From the NCBI GenBank assembly GCA_028023455.1, contig JAQFVV010000023.1, forward strand, positions 1,477,501 through 1,541,500: a DNA stretch of 64,000 nucleotides, written 5' to 3'. This stretch comes from Epiperipatus broadwayi. Taxonomy: Eukaryota; Onychophora; Udeonychophora; Euonychophora; Peripatidae. Below the pieces are notes generated by a model, which saw only the letters and a list, made by a program, of their open reading frames with translations, did no database searches and was not told the DNA's origin. The position numbers were made by a program, and so were the translations under genes. Below, in pieces: positions 34,404-47,196 of this stretch (position 1 is its first letter; the number at the start of each line of letters is the position of its first letter).

Positions 34404-34444
34404 ATGCTGACGTTTCAGTACAATATCAAGTACCTTCCTCAGAG
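34404..34444 (-). ncRNA. Hammerhead ribozyme candidate, left arm
   Basis: On the minus strand: CTGAGGA (fits CUGANGA), a stem-loop with GTAC/GTAC pairing and one bulge, GAAAC, then GTC and AGC. The sequence GAAACGUC is the compact stem-III arrangement known from PLE hammerheads, which are thought to act as dimers. Stem I on the 5' side is only partly complementary here. Confidence 0.55.
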
Positions 34445-34449
34445 AGGAC

Positions 34450-34489
34450 GCTCTGAGGAAGGTACTTGATATTGTACTGAAACATCAGC
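34450..34489 (+). ncRNA. Hammerhead ribozyme candidate, right arm
   Basis: Core elements in order: GCT (stem I, 34450-34452), CTGAGGA (34453-34459), a stem II with A-U, G-C, U-A, A-U, C-G pairs and a bulged G around an 8-base loop, GAAAC (34479-34483), ATC (predicted cleavage after C, 34486), AGC (34487-34489, complementary to the opening GCT). All invariant core bases of the hammerhead consensus are present. Stem III is minimal, as in PLE-associated examples. Confidence 0.6.
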
Positions 34490-34639
34490 ATTTAGCTTTT
34501 TGACTACACAGAATATCCCGAAAATAGTAATAATAATATGACATATAATTAGATTACAGGCATTGACACTTGCATATATATATATATATATATAAGCGAC
34601 CAGAACTACTTAACCATATAAGCATCTTAAAGGTATTTT

Positions 34640-34700
34640 AAAGAGTTTAAACCTGGCACAAATGGGGCTGTAGGAGATAACTAGGTGAAATGGATAAATA
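34640..34700 (+). repeat. Fragment related to the LTR-internal junction of the 7.4-13.7 kb element
   Basis: AACCTGGCACAAATGG here equals the LTR-end/internal junction of the gag-only element (its minus strand near 11777-11795), but the following bases differ (GGCTGTAGGAG against CTCTCCCACC). It may be the end of a related LTR family with a different primer site. Confidence 0.35.
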
Positions 34701-37130
34701 TTCTGTTTCAATACATATATCAATCATTAGATTTTACAGTGCACTGTGAACCATGCTGTATCAATTTACATAACTTCAATTATATGCTATACAAAAAAAA
34801 TTCAAAAACAAAGAAACATTAATATTAAATTTAATAAATTTTGTGATGCATGAGCAGCAATTTTCTCTCTGAATCTCATATATGATCATGTTATCATGCT
34901 TTTAACAATATTTTTTAAGTTTATGTTGAAAGCATATACCTTTTATTCTTTTTTTCCAAATTTGATATACAGTATATTGCATAATAAAATGTTTTTTTAA
35001 GCTTAATGCTAAATGTTTTACAAATTTTTACATCATACTAAAAATTGATACTGACTTAAAAGTAACAAAATAATTAGTAAAGCCTAATTTTTTTGGTAAC
35101 AAGATCACTATTATGTTTCTATAAGAAGAAAAAGTTATTGAAAAAAAGAGAATATTATTCAGAGTATATTCAGTTGTGACAAAAGTCAGACATTTCACTA
35201 TTTATTTTATTTAAAAAATAAAAATATGGTATTTTTTTTCTTTATGTGTCAGTGAATAAATGAGTAAACATTTAATCAGTAAAATATAAATGTCTTTCAA
35301 TTTATTATTAATAGTTATATATTTTTTTTATGTTTTATACTATAATCTTAATTTATATATGTTTACTATACATATCCAAAACATACATGTGTGTTGAAAA
35401 GTACTGTACAATTATTGTTCAATAAACAAAATATATTTTATTTTAAATCAAAGTTTATTAACAAAACATAAACTATTATATGTGAGGGGCTTGGAGAAAA
35501 TATAGAATATATTCCAACTCCTCTACATTAGTAATGCAATTCTTTAAAAAAAATTATATTAAATATTTTTTATTTATTCAAATAAAGTATGATTTTTATT
35601 TCATTTTCTGCCTGTAGATGTGTGTAAAATATAAGAACAAAATAATTGTAACCCAAGCAATTGCTTTTTATATTATAAAGATTCTTAAAAAAAGAAAAAG
35701 GTAAGAGTGATTAGTAATATGTGATTTACTAACAACATACATCTTATAAACTATAAATTTATTCTGAATATTTGAAATATTAATAGTATATTGCTTAGGT
35801 ACACTGGTTTTATTATTACTATTATTTTTTATTATTACAGAGATTAGTTATATTAGATTTAGAAATATATTTGCATAAGAATTTTTGTTGCATCATGCAT
35901 TTATATTGAGTGTAGACTTCAACCTGTAGTCTTTAAATACATTTGTTGACAGTATTTATCTAAATTAATTTTCTTCACTTGTTTTTTTTTTTTCAAATAT
36001 GTATCCGAAAGTAGTGTTAAAATTTTTTTTAAAAAATCATAGTACTTTTTGCTCATGATAAAAGCAGAAGGGCCAAATTGCCTTGGAACAATAATGAAAT
36101 TATGGTGCAGTGAATGAAATAGAAAATTGTAAATATAAAAGAAAATAAATATATATCCAGATTGACAGTGAGTTTGAAAAGAAACTTATCAATATTGCTA
36201 AAATAAAAAAAGTTATTAAGATATATATTTTTAATGTGGCAATAGATATAAATGTCATACATATTGTAAATTAAATAATTTTCTCATATACAGACTCTAC
36301 AGAAAAATTTATGTTATTGAAGTGACATAATTTAATAGTATTTGATTTAAAGGTAAAGATAAAATCTGATAGCTGTAATCAAAATTTTCTCAAACTGAGA
36401 GATAGACATTTTATTTATTACCATTACCTTGAATGATATCTAAAAAGAATCCACCTGAAGAGAATATTTTTTAAAAGTTACTTTTACCCAATTCAAAAAT
36501 ATATGATACATTTTCATCTACAATGAATTCTGTCTAATGCAGTTTAATATACAAATGTTATAGTATAAGCATGACCACTTTATCATTCCTCTGTGGACTT
36601 TGTTTTATTTCTCATATATCAGTGGCTTGAAAAGTCAAATATTATTCAAGCATGAATTTAGCAGGAAGTGTGCTGCAATATCATTTTATTGAGATAAACT
36701 GAGATATTATTTTTAATTTTTAACAATTTCTGTTAGTTAACTTTGAATATTTGTTTGCATATTACTAATATAAGTAATATTGTCTGAAGATATCACATAT
36801 TTTTCTGTTTTCCCCTAATCCTTTTGATTAATAATTTTGTAGATATATTTTCATTCTTATATGTTATGATAAATAAAAATTAATTTTCACTTGTAAAAAA
36901 ATATTTTAGTTATAAATATTTAATGGCATGGTACTATCACATTTACTTATATGTAATAATGTCCACAATTAAAATATTTGCAAAATTTACTGATTTTACT
37001 CTTAAATGTGTTTTTATAGATATTAATGTATTTAAAATACTATAAATATTATTAAAGTTAAACAAAATTTATTTTTAAATTATTAGTTTGCATCATAGCT
37101 GCCATAACAATATGTAAATAAAAAAATAAG
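34701..37130. other. AT-rich DNA, nothing recognised
   Basis: No exon, RNA gene or transposon is apparent. Open frames are short and of low complexity. Confidence 0.5.
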
Positions 37131-37136
37131 GTGTTA

Positions 37137-37456
37137 TAATGCTTTTATGTAAATAGCCAACTAAAAAGTATAAAATAACAAAGTAATCCACCTCTTGATC
37201 AATTTACTATTCTTGGGAAATATCAAAGATCTTAAGAATTTAGACTTGTTATAAAACAATTGGAAATTGCATGAATATTGTCATTCCATAAAATGCTTTA
37301 TGAAATGAATATTTCTGTAATTTCCAATTGTTTTATAACAAATCTAGATTCTTAAGATTGTTGATATTTCCCAAGAATGTCAAATTAACCAAGATATGGG
37401 TTACTTTTTTGATTATTTTTATTTTGTACTTTTTAGTTGAATATAAAAGTATTATT
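37137..37456. repeat. Foldback element (~320 bp)
   Basis: Left arm 37137-37268 and right arm 37319-37456 are reverse complements with scattered mismatches and small gaps, around a loop of about 50 bases. The inner 58 bases (TTCTTGGGAAATATCAAAGA outward from 37211, mirrored to 37378) are the best conserved. There is no coding sequence. This is the structure of a foldback MITE. Confidence 0.8.
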
Positions 37457-37459
37457 TTT

Positions 37460-38170
37460 AAAAAATCTTTTTTTACATCTTCTTTTTTACTTTTTAGTTA
37501 TGCTCACATATTATTTTAAAAAATGGTTAAAACTACAAAAAATGCTGAAAAAAGTAGAATTTCACAATAAGACATAAAAATAAAAAGTATACCCTCTAAC
37601 AAACAAATTCTAAATTTAATTAATTCTTTAACCTTTTTTTGCATGTTTATTATTTTTTTCACAAAATATTTAGGAAATATTAATTATTTTAGAAGAATAA
37701 TTCAGATTTTAGTAGAAAATGTTTACTTTTAATTAAGTATGTGTTAAATGAAAATATTAACAAAATTTTATTCTATAAGCATATCATTTCAATTGGTTCA
37801 CTTGTTCAGGAATTTTTCTGGAAAACATATGTGAGTTCAAGTTCTAAAGGGGAACAGTTTTTTTTCATTGTTAAAAATTCAAAACTGTGGACATTCTGAC
37901 AGAAACACAGACAGAGCAAATTAATATAAAAGCATTTAGTAGACATAATTTTAGTAATTTTGAATATCAGCTTTAGACTGTTTTTATTAGGTAACTGTTT
38001 ATAACCAGTCCTCTTAACCAGAGGCATCTCAAATGGATTGGATTTATTGCTCAAAAATATCCTATATAATTTTGAGGGAAAAAAATCATCCTGGGTTGTA
38101 TACAAAGCTCTTTTTCTAATTAAAGAAAAATAATAGAAATTGTTTTTTAAAATAATGAAAACAAAAACTT
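37460..38170. other. AT-rich DNA, nothing recognised
   Basis: A 99-codon open frame on the minus strand (37806-38105) encodes a peptide (…SNKSNPFEMPLVKRTGYKQ…) with no family resemblance. I do not annotate it as a gene. Confidence 0.4.
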
Positions 38171-38176
38171 CAAATG

Positions 38177-38178
<2 letters not shown>

Positions 38179-38266
<88 letters not shown>
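38179..38266. repeat. (TA)n microsatellite, ~88 bp
   Basis: An uninterrupted alternating TA tract. Any open frame across it (Tyr-Ile repeats) is an artefact. Confidence 0.95.
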
Positions 38267-38269
<3 letters not shown>

Positions 38270-38389
38270 TTGCAAAAAAGAGAAAATGTATGAATACTTA
38301 TGGGGAAAAACTAAATAAGTTCATACTTCATTAAATATTGTTTTTTTTTAAAATAATAATTCAAAAATAAAACTACATGCCTACAGGCA

Positions 38390-39480
38390 ACAGTTGTAGG
38401 ATGATGTTGATATGATTAAAACAATTCCCAATGCCAATGCTGCTCCTAACATCTTTGTCTTGTATAAGAGGTACAAAGAAAAATCCTATTTGGTAATACT
38501 CAGAAATTGTCCCAATTACTTATCACAACTATTGTTTTTTTCTGCCTCTACATATTAATACAAGAATATGGGTATCAAGAAAACTAAATGGTTTTAACGT
38601 AACAGATTGATATGTTTGAAATGTTTGCAGTAAGTTCTGATGATGCTTGAACAAAAAGTAATCCTGAATTGTTGGTCAGTTAATTAAGAATTTATAAGTT
38701 TTATTTTTACAAAATTTTTAGCATTCCTCATTGTTTCAAGCAAATTTTGCAAGAAACTGTCAAGAAATATTTGTAACTGGGAACATAAAGGCAAAAAAGT
38801 TTGGATGAAGTTTTAATTGATGCCATTAAATTTGACAAAGTGTTAGATGGTAAACCTGTGTTCATGTTACAGAGTAAATGCTTATGCAAGAAAAGAAAAC
38901 TATTTGAATATGAATTTTGATATGAACTTTTGTCAGATCTAAAAAAGGAGCTTCTAAAATGCAATGCTTTTGTTAAGCAATAGATAAAACACTGCAAAAA
39001 CGTGAACCATAATTTGAACAGCTGATAAATATTTATTTGAATTCCTTGCACAATTTTTGAAATTTGCCCTAGAATATAATAAAAATATATGTATCAGATC
39101 TGGAAGTGGAATTACTATTAAGGTGGTTCAAAAAGCAAACAAACAACAAAAACGACAAGTCAAAGCTGCAAAATATGATTGATGTAGATAATTATATATT
39201 TTGTGATAAATGGAGACATTTAAGCCAATTCTACCAATACACGTTCAAAACTTTATGAAAATGTTTTAATATTTTGTTTGCTGCAACAGGTCCACTGCAT
39301 TTTCAGTTTTATTTATCGATCTTTGGATTTATTGACAAACCCAAGACTATAACATTAGGAGAAATGGTTTTTAAATCGAGATTGTCACTTTAACGAAAAC
39401 ATTTGAGCAGTATGGTATGCCCATTAGATTTGAAATTAGCAGATCTTCAAAATCCTAAGAGAATTTTCAGGAGAAAAAGG
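38390..39480 (+). pseudogene. Faint, heavily decayed coding-like stretch
   Basis: The plus strand around 38795-38970 reads, with stops, as LDEVLIDAIKFDKVLDGKPV followed by LQSKCLCKKRKLFEYEF and LKKELLKCNAFVKQ. The composition is less AT-biased than the surroundings. No family is recognised; it could be an old transposon or processed pseudogene. I saw no intact frame over 60 codons on this strand. Confidence 0.25.
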
Positions 39481-39539
39481 ATTTTTTTCATAATAATAGT
39501 CACTAATAATATGACTCGTTTGTAATTTATTAAATAATT

Positions 39540-39578
39540 TTAAAATTCCCCCTCTCCCCCCCCCCACCCCTCCAAGAA
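39540..39578. repeat. C-rich low-complexity tract
   Basis: A CCCCCTCTCCCCCCCCCCAC-type run, strikingly GC-rich for this window. It could form unusual structure on the G-rich strand. Confidence 0.8.
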
Positions 39579-39579
39579 A

Positions 39580-42500
39580 ATTTCCTCACAATTCTTTATA
39601 CTTGTATTTTTTTTTAATGAATTTTAATATTTCTATTACTACATCATTTTGTATTTTCTAAAACAATGATTTTTTTAATTATTTACTTTTAAAAAGTAAT
39701 TCATACATTTTTTGTTTATTATCGTCACGTTTGCAATTTTATATTAAGTTGTGCTTAGATCATTAACCTATAATAAACTTTATATATATATAATTTTATA
39801 AATATTGACTATGAGCATAAAATCCCATAAGCAATGTTTTTAATTGGGTCCTGCGGTTCTTAATGTCAACTGTAGTTAACTATTTAATATTAATCAATAA
39901 ATGATTATTTAGCGTATTAGCTAGAAGGTAAAATGAAGATGAAAAACCATTTAAAGCCTCGTCATCCAGCAGTTGGCAATGTGTTTTATTTAAAAAATGG
40001 CTGGAAATATCTTTCTTTGTCTTGCGGATTATTTAAAAGCTGTTTAGTCTTTTTATATTTTATCTTCAAAATATAATTATCTTTAATAATAGGGAATTGA
40101 GAACATTAAACCTTTAAATTTAAAACCAATTATCAATAATTATTTACTACATTTTTATATACTTTTATTTAATTTTGCATATAAATGCAATAAAGTTTGT
40201 ATTTTGAAGAATCTTGAAGTAAGCTTGCAATTTATTCTTCCCCATCCTCACGTCTTTGCCCCTCTAAAATTTGATTATTAATAAAGTAATTGTTACTGAT
40301 TAAAATTTATGAATAACCTAAATTATGTATGAGTTGAATGAAGCATAATACTTGTAAGTTATATTAATTTGTCTATTTATTGTATAAGTTTTCATTAACT
40401 AAAACCTGCACTTTGAGAAATTAGATATAAAATTCCTGCACTTATGTGGTTTCAAGACGCTCAAATCCGATTGAACAAGAACCATGCTGATTTATTTCAT
40501 TTTGCTTTGAAGTATAGTAAATATAAAATAAGTATAAATTTTAATCAGAAAATTTATAATTTTTTATAATAATTTTTAACTTTTTAAACAAAGAAAAAAA
40601 AATTTTTTTTCAATTTTATGATCGCATGCAGAGTGATCTAAAAATATACTTTTTCTAGTTGCAATTTCAAGATCATTAATGTCATAAGAAAATAAAAAAG
40701 AGAAAAAATATTTTTTAAAAGACTTTAATATTTAATGAAACTAATCAATTTATTATTATTAAAACAATTATATTTTAACAAAAATTTTATTAAATTGTTA
40801 TTCTAATATAACTGTAATTTAAAAAAAAAAACATTTCTTTGTTGATATTTAAAAAATAATAATTTTAGTTATAAATAATTAAAATTGTTACACCACGGTA
40901 ACAGTTAAAATTATTACTATCATAAACCATTATACTTTTGTCTTTTTTTTTTTTTTTATTAATTCTATAAAAAATGATAATATCGTTATTATGCAGATAT
41001 TGATTCAATAATTAAAAGAATAAGTTTCTTTCCTGACTGAAAAAATATATGTGGCAAATGTTAATTTTAAAAGTGCTTAATATCATTTGACTGTGCTAGC
41101 ATTTAATTATATGATTGAATAAAAACTGGGCAATTGATTATTTCACTAATTGAGTGATGATCCTATCCCAGATCTCTCACTTTTAGTGCTCAAACGTCAT
41201 ATGAATTCATGAGCAATAAACCATTTGATAATCTTTTTAAATAAAAATCAAGTGATTATTAGTGTTTTAAAAAATAATATACAAAAGTTTAATTATTACG
41301 CTGTCAGAAATCACGTTAATTTTTCAACTACTATATGTTTTGGATTTATTTTGGGAGAAGTAAATGAAAAGAAAAATCAAATCACTAAATTAATTAATGT
41401 GCATTTTAAACTAAGAGAAAGGAAAAAATTAATTGACAAACATTGATGTATATTTATAGGCACTATTTTAGTATATGCTCTATGACCTTTTTTAACTTAG
41501 GTAGAAGCCAACACTACTGACACAAGCAATAAGCCTAATATAACAATAAATACATGAGTTAAATATATATAATATTTATTATTTGTATTATTTTAATATT
41601 ATGCATATTTTACTCACTTATTTACTGTTATATTAGACTATTTATTATGAAAATAAAGACAACAAAGTAAAAAAAAGAATAACTTTTTAATTGATCAATA
41701 GCATGACTTTATTATGCAACAACTATAATTATTGATAGTATTAAAATAAATATTACAAAGTACAAATAGTATAATCATAGACCAAACAAAGTATCTAACA
41801 AATTTTATTGTTGCATTTATTTGAACAATAAATATGTATAATATTAAGTTAATGATAATTTCACTTGCATGGTAACAAGAGATCCAGATTGCTTCTATTC
41901 TGCTACAAGAAAAAAAAAATTCTACAAAATATAAAAAAAAACATTTTTTTTTTTTAAATTAATAAATAACACAATCAAGCAAGAAAAAAAAAATTTACTT
42001 AAATATTATGAATAAGTAGTATATTTTTTTCTTTTTTATTTGTTTGTATTATTTATTGAAAAAAACTGAAAAAATAAGCAAAGATCTAAGTTGTACTTAT
42101 GATGACAGGAAAGGGCAAACATTTGAACAGTTATGTGGTCACAAATCTTCCTATTCAGTTATTAACTGTTAATATCATACATATTTAAAGTATTTTACTC
42201 ATGCATTTATTGTTAAGCACAAGATCACAAATCTCTCTATTTATTTATTTACTGTTAATATTATACATTTTTAGACATAAAATTCTAATGTATTTATTGT
42301 ACATATTATTTTAATGTTACACATATTTTACTCATGTATTTATTGTTATGTTAGGGTTATCATTTAGGATATCAGTAATAGTTCAGTTGTTTTTCCTTAT
42401 GTTAAAAAAAAGCCTCATGGCATATTCCTAAATGGTATCATTTTTATGATTACTACAGTATAAAATATTTAAATTATTAGCTATAATACTATTATTAAAT

Positions 42501-45390
42501 TATATTTAATAAAATTGAAGAGTTGATATAAAAATGATAAATGTTTATTATATTTATAACTACTAAATTAGGATTTTGTGCTGGTACAAAATGATACATA
42601 TATATTGATATGGTAAGTACCTTTACCTTTTCATCAACACTAGTTTGAATACCTGATCGCATTCAAAACAGTAATATATAAAATAATTTCAAAGTTTAAA
42701 ATAAGTTAAGGAAATAATATTTAAAGTATATAAAAATGTATGCAGTTGGAAAATAAAGGATTTAAAGATGTTTGATTTATATTAAAATTCAATTAATAAT
42801 TAATTTGAATAAGGTCAAATATTGTAGGTAAATATTGTTAGGAAATTAAACAAATTACACAAGATGTCCACAGTACAAAACATGGCATTATCCAGTGCAT
42901 GGGTGTATTTTATGTGAATACAAAATATAAAATATTTAAATCCAAAACTACTTAAAATAAGTTTTAATGATTTCTTTCACAAGTAATAAATTATTTTTAA
43001 TTAATAAGAAATAAAGTATTTGTTATTATATTTATATGACTTTTAAAAGTTTTAATATTATCATCAAATGTAAGTAAAACCAATTGTTGGATTCTGGGTT
43101 CTATTTTTATTTGATCTGAACCATTGAAAAAAATTTTTTCTTCTAGAGTGATTGTTGTATAAATTAGAACAAAAAGTATTTTAAAAAGTATGAGATTTAA
43201 TATTATTTCAGATTGTTTTGCAAATTGATTTTTTAAATTCTTGGATAAAGTGCCAAACTTATACATCATTTTTAATTTCTGAAATTAATATTTGAGAATT
43301 GAGAGGCAATCATTCAAGTTTTATGAATATTATAAAATTAAGTGTTTTAACTAACTCAATTAATACATACTTCGTTTGGAAATGGGCTAGTAAATTATCA
43401 GCTTTCCTTCACTCTCCTGAGGATATCTGTAGTACTATTTTGCTGGTTTTGCATTCATTTTGACAGCAAAAACAATAAGTAAAATATGTTTATCAATTAG
43501 TTTAAAAATATCCAACCCCCCACAAAAAGTTAACTCCAGATACCACATTGCTAATTGATAATTTTTTGTGTATGAAAGTAATTGTAAATTCCTCTTTGGT
43601 GGTGAGCAAAAAAAAAATGTAACTTTTTCATAGTTCATTTAAATATCTATGAATACTTTAGAAAAATTTATGTATAACAATTTTTAAAAACAAAAGCATA
43701 TATGACTTTGATTTTAGTCAAAAATGTTTTTCTTTTTAACAACAGAAGTTAATGAAATTTGTAGTAGCAGTAAAAAGAAAAGTACAATTGATAACAGTTT
43801 GCTAAACAGAGTACTGCAAAACTTTTATATTTAATAATTGTAAATAAATTTTAAATTTTAGAATAGAATTTCATAGATTTATAAGGAAAAAACATTAATT
43901 CATTCAGATTTTATTGTTAATTTTTTTTTTTTTTTTGCCGGTATTCCATACTCATCCACTATGAAAAAAGTAATTGTTCTTATTATGGATTTTACTTGAG
44001 CTAATTTTTTTCCCCTGTATTTGTAAAATTAAAATATGATTTTTTTTTCAAATGTTATTCATTTGTGAACTTACATTTCTAACAAATCAAACCTGACTTT
44101 AGAATTCTAATATATAATAAAATCAGATGTTGAATGTTTATAAAATTGTTAAAGGATTAAAAATTTTATTCCTTATTATTATTCTCAAAGTCTCATAATT
44201 TTTTTTATTCATTAAATTGCAACCATCATTTATCAAATATCATTTGTTATTGCATTATCTAGAAATGTTTAAAGTTTATATAGTGCTAAGAACATTTATG
44301 ACTATATAAACAAAATGATAAATTTTAAAGTGGATAGAAAGCACAAATGCCTAATTTTTAAATCAAGTGAATATATTAATATAGTTAAGGTAACTGGATA
44401 TAAAATAAAATGAAAACTTCAGGTTGACCAGTGTCAAAGCTAATGTCAATAATGGTAATATTTATTATTTATTCATATGTGCTGATACTAACTAAACATT
44501 TCAATAAAGCAATTTACAATAAAATGATTATTGGTCAAAATTGAAAACAAACTTCTCACATTTACATGTACATAATAATTTATTTATTGGTGCATTATAT
44601 GTATCTTAAAAGTGGTAATAATTCAGATGTATCTATATTAAAACTTATTATTTTCACTAAAATGATCAATGAATCTGAAATATATATTATATTATTTATT
44701 ATTTGATTTGAATACTTTAAATATTGTTTATTTTATTTACAATCCAGATAAAGTATGTAAAATATAGCATTATATATATTTTTCTTTAATTGATTGGAAA
44801 TAAAACACATGCTTGTGATATAAATCTTTCAAGTAATACAAATTTCAAAACAGACAAATTCTCTTTTAATTATGTGTGATTAATTATGCAAGTAAATATG
44901 TGATTCAATTTGCATCATATTATGATTAGAATATACATTAAAGATCATATGATAAATAATTCACTTTAGTAAAAAGGCTATGAAAATTTTAGTTTTTTTT
45001 AAATATATTTATTTCCAATAGGCTAATTAAATCATGGGGTGTTAAAATAAATATTATAAATCATAAATTCAAATTACATATGTTTGAAAGGACAAGGACT
45101 AGTCAGACACCCATAAAGTTATATGTTTGGAATGGCTGATATAATAAAATTAAAATAAATTTATTTAAGCAAACATTATTTATGTTTATTTGATATTTAT
45201 TTTTTTATGAATAATTAATTCAATTGGTTATATTTAAATAAAATAGTTTTGCTTATATTTTATACGATAAATAAATGAAAGCCTTACAATAAAGATAATC
45301 TAATAAAATACTAAATAACTGTATGAAATTTAATAAGTATAGTTTATTGTAATTATTTTATGCTTGGGGTAAACATGTTAAATAGTGCAT
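39580..45390. other. AT-rich DNA, nothing recognised
   Basis: No exon or transposon is readable on either strand. Several open frames of 65-90 codons are low-complexity. A diverged repeat (ACATATTTTACTCATG(T/C)ATTTATTGTTA-like) recurs at about 41600, 42180 and 42320. A 45-bp scrap (AATAAATTTATTTAAGCAAA at 45154) recurs at about 47404. Confidence 0.5.
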
Positions 45391-45394
45391 AGTA

Positions 45395-45443
45395 GCAGTA
45401 GCAGTGGTAGTAGTAATAGTAGTAGCAGCAGCAGCAGCAGTAA
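45395..45443 (-). repeat. Trinucleotide tract, probable LINE 3' tail
   Basis: AGT/AGC triplets (AGTAGTAGCAGCAGCAGCAG) lie about 140 bases past the stop codon of the LINE at 45581, on the strand where its 3' end should be. Many non-LTR retrotransposons end in such short tandem repeats, so this is likely its tail. Confidence 0.5.
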
Positions 45444-45703
45444 AAAAATACATTACTATACATCACTATAGTATAAATACTAAAACAAGTAAACCAAAAC
45501 AAATAATATAAAAATAAATACAACCAAAAAGATATTCATATTAAATAAAATATACATATACATATTAATTAATCAATATATTACACATGAGACAATAACC
45601 AAAATTTTAAATATTTTTTAAAAATATAAAAAGATAAATTATCAACATCAATTGAACAGTCAATAACAAAAGAATTAAAGAGTCTGAGTCCATTGTAACT
45701 AAA

Positions 45704-45898
45704 TTACCTACGACTGCTTTCTAAAGAAAAATCTGGAACCACCAATTGAAATTTGTTAGCCAAGCAGGTACTAACAAATGATACTTTATGACACAGTAAA
45801 AAATGATGGCAGTATATATTAATGACAATTCTAAATTTACATAGTTTAGAAACAAATAACACTCCAGAATTGACATATATATCTTGCACAGAAGTCAA
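45704..45898 (-). pseudogene. C-terminal LINE protein segment
   Basis: TSVQDIYVNSGVLFVSKLCK and the following residues belong to the region after the RT thumb in CR1/Jockey-type ORF2 proteins. It continues in a second frame to the stop at 45581 (NGLRLFNSFV...). The break lies near 45700. Confidence 0.75.
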
Positions 45899-46058
45899 TC
45901 TATGTCTACCAAAAATAATATGGATTGTATAATTTGCAAAGTATATAATTGAGATAGTGAGTAATCAGTAGAGCCACCCTAAATGGAAATATTATAACAT
46001 AATATACTCTGATAACAAGTAAAATATATAGTCATCAAAGTAGATTTAGATATGAATT

Positions 46059-46283
46059 TCACCAGATAATAAAATAAATAATTAATTTTATGTAATTGAG
46101 AACATAAGTAGACAATGTGTTAGACCAAGATAACCTTGAATCAATTATCAACAAAACTAATGTTACAACAGATACAAATACTTTTTGAATGAACATTATA
46201 CTGATCACAAATCCTAGTACTAATTGAATGTGTGCAGTGTTGATAAGAGAATAGAATATCTCTGGTTTTATTACAATTAACAA
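46059..46283 (-). pseudogene. RT thumb segment of the same LINE
   Basis: The frame ends in LVLLIIDSRLSWSNTLSTYV followed by LNYIKLI: the conserved stretch where these LINEs have G-(I/V)-x-(I/L)-D-x-x-L-(S/T)-W. A preceding segment in another frame gives VNCNKT, the usual 'N-x-x-K-T' motif D. Confidence 0.75.
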
Positions 46284-46310
46284 TTAACCCTTGGATAGAG
46301 TTCAATTGAT

Positions 46311-47196
46311 TGTTGCAGACAAAGTGCCACCTGTGGCATTAGTACTCAACACAATATTGCATTTTGAATTTCCTTTTACAACTGTTAGCAGATTTGTCCG
46401 AATATTTTTATTTTTTCGATTTTAGCACATGCGTATATGATTCAGGTATTAGTTTATAAAGTTTCACATAGATGGCAGTTATAATTAATGATTTATTCAT
46501 TTTTCCGTGGATGGTAATTTGTAGCCCCATATTCACTGATTTTCGTACCTATATTAGAGAAAAGATGTTCGTCTTTGCTAATCTGTAAAATAATTTTCAA
46601 TTTTTTTTAATAATTTGCATTATTCTTTCAATTGGTAAGTTATAATAATTATTTATGATTTATTTTTCTTTTATAAAAAATATTTCTATGAAAATAATGT
46701 AGATTTTGAAAATATACAATGTTGTTTTTTCTTGAAAATTTTCAACATCACGTTATGTTTGCTTATCTATAAATTTTTGAATATCTATTATATTTTTTTA
46801 CAAAATATTTTAGGTTTTAGAAAGTATGTGAATCAAAATTTGATTTATATATATTTTTATAATAATGTATTTTTAATAATAAAATAAACAGCATTTGTTT
46901 TTCATATATTTTGAGTCACGTGATAGCATATATATATATATATATATATTCATTTTTTTACCTCTTGTTATATCCATTGGGTTTTTTGGACAAAAAATAT
47001 ATAAATATGGTTTTCTTTCATATAAAATATAATTTACATTTTAGAATGTATATGACCCAAAAAATTTGATTTATATATATTTATAATTCAATAAATAAAA
47101 TTAGCATTTCTTTTTCATATATTTTGAGTTACGTGATAGCATTTATGCATATATCTGTAATTGTATAAAGGTACAATTTGGGCCTCTTTTTTGAAA
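46311..47196. mobile_element. ~0.9 kb insertion splitting the LINE, with internal duplication
   Basis: The LINE protein stops at about 47197 and resumes at about 46310, so this segment was inserted later. It includes two diverged copies of a ~200-bp unit (46795-46930 and 47020-47145) sharing TTTGATTTATATATATTT and CATATATTTTGAGT(C/T)ACGTG. Obvious terminal inverted repeats were not found, so its class is unknown. Confidence 0.55.

Larger units (their letters stand above)
34236..34611. mobile_element. Palindromic hammerhead-bearing insertion in 65-bp direct repeats
   Basis: Direct repeats of about 65 bases (34236-34300 and 34547-34611; both start AATTAGATTACAGGCATTG and end GACCAGAACTACTTA) flank a ~246-bp insert. 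The insert starts with a TA tract and contains a 194-bp palindrome (arms 34351-34444 and 34451-34544 around a 6-base centre). Long target duplications and inverted terminal-repeat remnants are compatible with a PLE-type insertion that has lost all coding sequence. Confidence 0.75.

Noticed and set aside
37806-38105. 99-codon minus-strand frame
   Set aside because: It has no recognisable domain and no supporting neighbours; frames of this length occur by chance in a window this size.
38140-38334. Open frame with a Tyr-Ile repeat
   Set aside because: It is generated by the (TA)n microsatellite.
42997-43269. 90-codon minus-strand frame
   Set aside because: Low-complexity Ile/Leu/Asn/Lys content typical of random AT-rich sequence.
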